Positions 23,789 through 25,881 of a stretch of DNA of 25,881 nt are shown here, one piece after another. The stretch covers positions 1 through 25,881 of the forward strand of contig JBMNHO010000003.1 in assembly GCA_050950425.1 (NCBI GenBank), in the 5' to 3' direction. The translations under genes and the position numbers were made by a program. This stretch comes from RGIG529 sp050950425. GTDB lineage: Bacteria; Bacillota; Clostridia; Oscillospirales; Oscillospiraceae. Position 1 is the first letter of the stretch, and every line of letters starts with the position of its first letter. The notes below the pieces were generated by a model. It searched no databases. It was given only the letters and a program-made list of their open reading frames with translations, and was not told the origin of the DNA.

Positions 23789-24817
23789 TCACTTCCACAA
23801 AAAGGGCGGATAGTCCTCCAAATCTCCGCGAACCACCCGGGCCAATAGTAGCGCCTGACAATAGGGTACAAGCCCCCATTCCATTTTTTCTTTTAGAAAC
23901 GGGTGGGTAAGTTCTTCCTTCTTGCGGGTTTGCCAGGCGGATAAAAACTTCTTGCGGGATTCGGCGGATAAATACACAGCGCCTGAACTCTGCCGCTCAA
24001 AATCACCTTCATTTACCTCGCCCCGATTGATTAAGGTGAGCACGAATCTATCCGCAAAGTGCGGGCGGAGCTCCTCCATCAAATCGAGGGCGAGCGAGGC
24101 TCGACCCGGTCGATCCGTATGTAAAAACCCGACATAGCTGTCCAAGCCTACAACCTCAAGGGCATGGCGGCACTCGCTTGCGAGCAGGGTGTAGGCAAAA
24201 GACAGCATAGCGTTCACTGGGTCGGTGGGCGGGCGGCGATTGCGGGTGGTAAATGTGAAGGTTTCTCTGTTTTGCAAAATTAGCGTGTCAAAGGCCGAAA
24301 AGTAGTGCTGGGCGGCATTCCCCTCGGCTGCTCGGAGCAGTTCCGGCTGGTCGATGGACAAAACCTGCCCCAGCTGCCGGCTGATAAATCCACACTGTTT
24401 TTTCAGCATTTCGGCGTCGACCCTCAGGCCGTGGTCCCGGATGCCCCGCTCAATAACCCATTTTTGATTATGCAGTTTTCCGATTATAAAAGCCCTTGCG
24501 TAAGCCACCGCGCGGTCATCGTCGGCAATGCGATATTGCTCCCGTCTCAGGAGGACGTTCCCACTGGATTCGCCATGAAAGGTTCCATGATATTTGCCGT
24601 ATTCGCTAAGGAAGCTTACCGAGATATTCTGTTTGGCGCACTCGCCCAACAGCTGCGGCGTAGCACCGTAGTAGTTAAACAGAACAAGCTGTTCTAAATT
24701 TAGCAGCGGGACCCGGAGCAGCACCTCGGTATCCCTTTTTACGCAGACATTTTGGGTGTCGAGGTAAACCATCGCGTCAGGGAGTGTGACATACAAAACG
24801 TTTAGGAGTTTTTTCAT
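23789..24817 (-). CDS. cas1: CRISPR-associated integrase Cas1 (type I-C)
   Basis: A 342-residue Cas1 with the normal length for type I-C. The N-terminal beta domain begins MKKLLNVLYVTLPDA. The active-site region is visible: Glu in LLASECRHALE, His in GFLHTDRPGR and acidic residues in LDLMEEL. The ATG at 24817 is chosen since it matches the family N-terminus; the frame is open upstream but that overlaps cas4. The ATG overlaps the cas4 stop by 4 nt. Confidence 0.95.
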   Translation of the reverse strand: MKKLLNVLYVTLPDAMVYLDTQNVCVKRDTEVLLRVPLLNLEQLVLFNYYGATPQLLGECAKQNISVSFLSEYGKYHGTFHGESSGNVLLRREQYRIADDDRAVAYARAFIIGKLHNQKWVIERGIRDHGLRVDAEMLKKQCGFISRQLGQVLSIDQPELLRAAEGNAAQHYFSAFDTLILQNRETFTFTTRNRRPPTDPVNAMLSFAYTLLASECRHALEVVGLDSYVGFLHTDRPGRASLALDLMEELRPHFADRFVLTLINRGEVNEGDFERQSSGAVYLSAESRKKFLSAWQTRKKEELTHPFLKEKMEWGLVPYCQALLLARVVRGDLEDYPPFLWK

Positions 24818-25472
24818 TCGATATGCATCTCCATATATCTTCTTACGGAGGGCTTGTCCCCTTTTCCAAGGCCGGGCAAGCACACATCCCGCAGGCTGCA
24901 GCTTTTGCAACGGGAACCCTGTACCGCTCTTGGCGTGTGTTTTTGGCTGAAAAGCCGGTGCATGGCAAGGGTCATATCGCTACATTTTTCCCGGAGTTCT
25001 GGCGTAAAAACAACGGTTTCTCGCCTGCGAGGCTCCCCATAAAAAAGCGCCCCGCTCGGAATATGCGTACACAGCATCTCCTCCAGACAAGCTGCCTGGG
25101 CGCAAAGCTGCAAGCGGTCACAATCATCGGGCTTGGTTTTACCGCGTTTGTATTCCACTGGGAAGGGCTGCCATAATCCGTCATAGCCGCTAAGTGTGAC
25201 ACCGAAAACCGATTGGCGAAATTCAACAACATCGCACTCTCCGGACAGGCCAAGCTCCGTCGAACATACCTTGATTCCACGAAAAATAAGCAGGTTTCCG
25301 CGTTTTTCAGCTGCACCACCGCTGTGGGCTTTGTTGTGCAGAATTCTCCCCCGGCAGTCAGATAATTTTCTGTCCACTGGACCTCCAGATGGATGAGCGC
25401 CCACTGTCGAGGGCAGAAGGCATAGTGCTGAATACCCGAAAGCATCAGGTAGTCGTCCTCCTGATAGGCCAT
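24814..25472 (-). pseudogene. cas4: CRISPR-associated exonuclease Cas4, frameshifted
   Basis: The gene starts MAYQEDDYLMLSGIQHYAFC at 25472 and reads normally to ENYLTAGG, then changes frame at a run of five Gs on the coding strand (C run at 25348-25352). The expected continuation GRILHNKAHSGG is in the next frame and goes on through VEYKRGK and the C-terminal CKSCSLRDVCLPGL cluster. One additional G would restore a normal cas4 of about 219 residues. It may be a true mutation, a phase-variable tract or a sequencing error. Cas4 selects PAM-containing prespacers in type I-C systems. Confidence 0.88.
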
Positions 25473-25881
25473 TACACTAAAAGCTCAGGCTGTAGGTCTG
25501 CGAGGGGGGCGACCGTGACTGTTCCGTCCCTTTCCACTGCAACGCTGCCATGCACCTTGGCGGAGGAATGTTGCCCGGCTTTGCTGCTGTGCCTAAACCA
25601 CACAAGCTGTAAAACCTGCATGGAGCCGCTGGGGCGGGCGGAGGATTCGTCCCCCTCAAACAAGGAAAGCAAAGCAGCCTTTACAGCCTCGGCGTCGGCA
25701 TCGGAAAATCCGGTCTTTTCCGCCAGTTGGGGGCTGATGCTGCCATATGTCTCATAACGGCTCTGCTGACTCGATGTTTCATGCCCATGGTGTCGGAGGA
25801 TTTTTTCCCATCGGGCGTAGTCTCGCTGTTGACCGATTTTGTGATTTGGACGGATTCAATCAGAACAGGCTCTACGCTGAA
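25472..25881 (-). pseudogene. cas7: CRISPR-associated Cas7 (Csd2), 3' part with a frameshift
   Basis: The C-terminal part of Cas7, which coats the crRNA in the type I-C Cascade. From the window edge the sequence reads SVEPVLIESVQITKSVNSET to SSDTMGMKHRV, then continues in another frame as YETYGSISPQLAEKTGF to the end MQVLQLVWFRHSSKAGQHSS and onward. The switch falls between about 25753 and 25778 and some residues appear to be missing there. The rest of the gene and cas8c, cas5c and cas3 should lie beyond the right end. The stop shares one base with the first base of the cas4 start codon. Confidence 0.78.

Noticed and set aside
1..25881. tRNA or rRNA genes
   Set aside because: No cloverleaf or rRNA-like sequence was seen by eye on either strand.

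Overview
The window looks like the chromosome of an anaerobic, low-oxygen-lifestyle Firmicute (Clostridia). The evidence is the strong AGGAGG-type ribosome binding sites, frequent GTG starts, a molybdenum hydroxylase of the anaerobic XdhABC type, phage XkdF-like genes, clostridial large serine recombinases and a type I-C CRISPR-Cas system. No rRNA or tRNA gene was seen.

Left part (1-10.3 kb), ordinary housekeeping or accessory genes: a small clostridial hypothetical protein (-), a patatin-like phospholipase (+) with its own terminator, and a tightly overlapped three-gene molybdenum hydroxylase operon (Mo subunit, FAD subunit, 2Fe-2S subunit). A convergent Mg2+ P-type ATPase (mgtA, -) follows. 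In front of mgtA lies a complete attenuator: promoter, a 39-codon leader ORF beginning Met-Asp-Gly-Asp-Pro-Arg-Arg, and an intrinsic terminator. This resembles in principle the MgtL control of enteric bacteria. An EamA/DMT exporter (-) ends this part.

Middle (10.4-14.4 kb), a scrapyard: a LysR regulator without its DNA-binding domain; a minus-strand set of very small ORFs behind a near-consensus promoter; and a collapsed prophage on the + strand. The prophage debris includes a baseplate-like N-terminus, an XkdF-like protein ending in a toxin-like module, a small overlapping immunity candidate, two tandem CPCC cysteine-rich genes, and a second XkdF N-terminus spliced to the C-terminal end of a large serine recombinase.

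Right-middle (14.6-19.3 kb): a membrane acyltransferase with a lipoprotein upstream, a 4-TM protein, and a small redox/transport locus. That locus has two paralogous half-permeases, one carrying a C-terminal [4Fe-4S] ferredoxin domain, plus a broken cupin gene and a divergent Crp/Fnr regulator.

Right end (19.5-25.9 kb): a heavily mutated serine recombinase pseudogene, about 370 bp without a gene, a short HTH-like remnant, then a CRISPR array of 30 identical 33-nt repeats and 29 spacers of 32-35 nt. The leader, cas2, cas1, cas4 and the end of cas7 follow, all on the minus strand in the standard type I-C order. cas4 carries a 1-nt frameshift in a G tract, and cas7 also appears frameshifted, so adaptation and interference may be impaired unless these are assembly errors.
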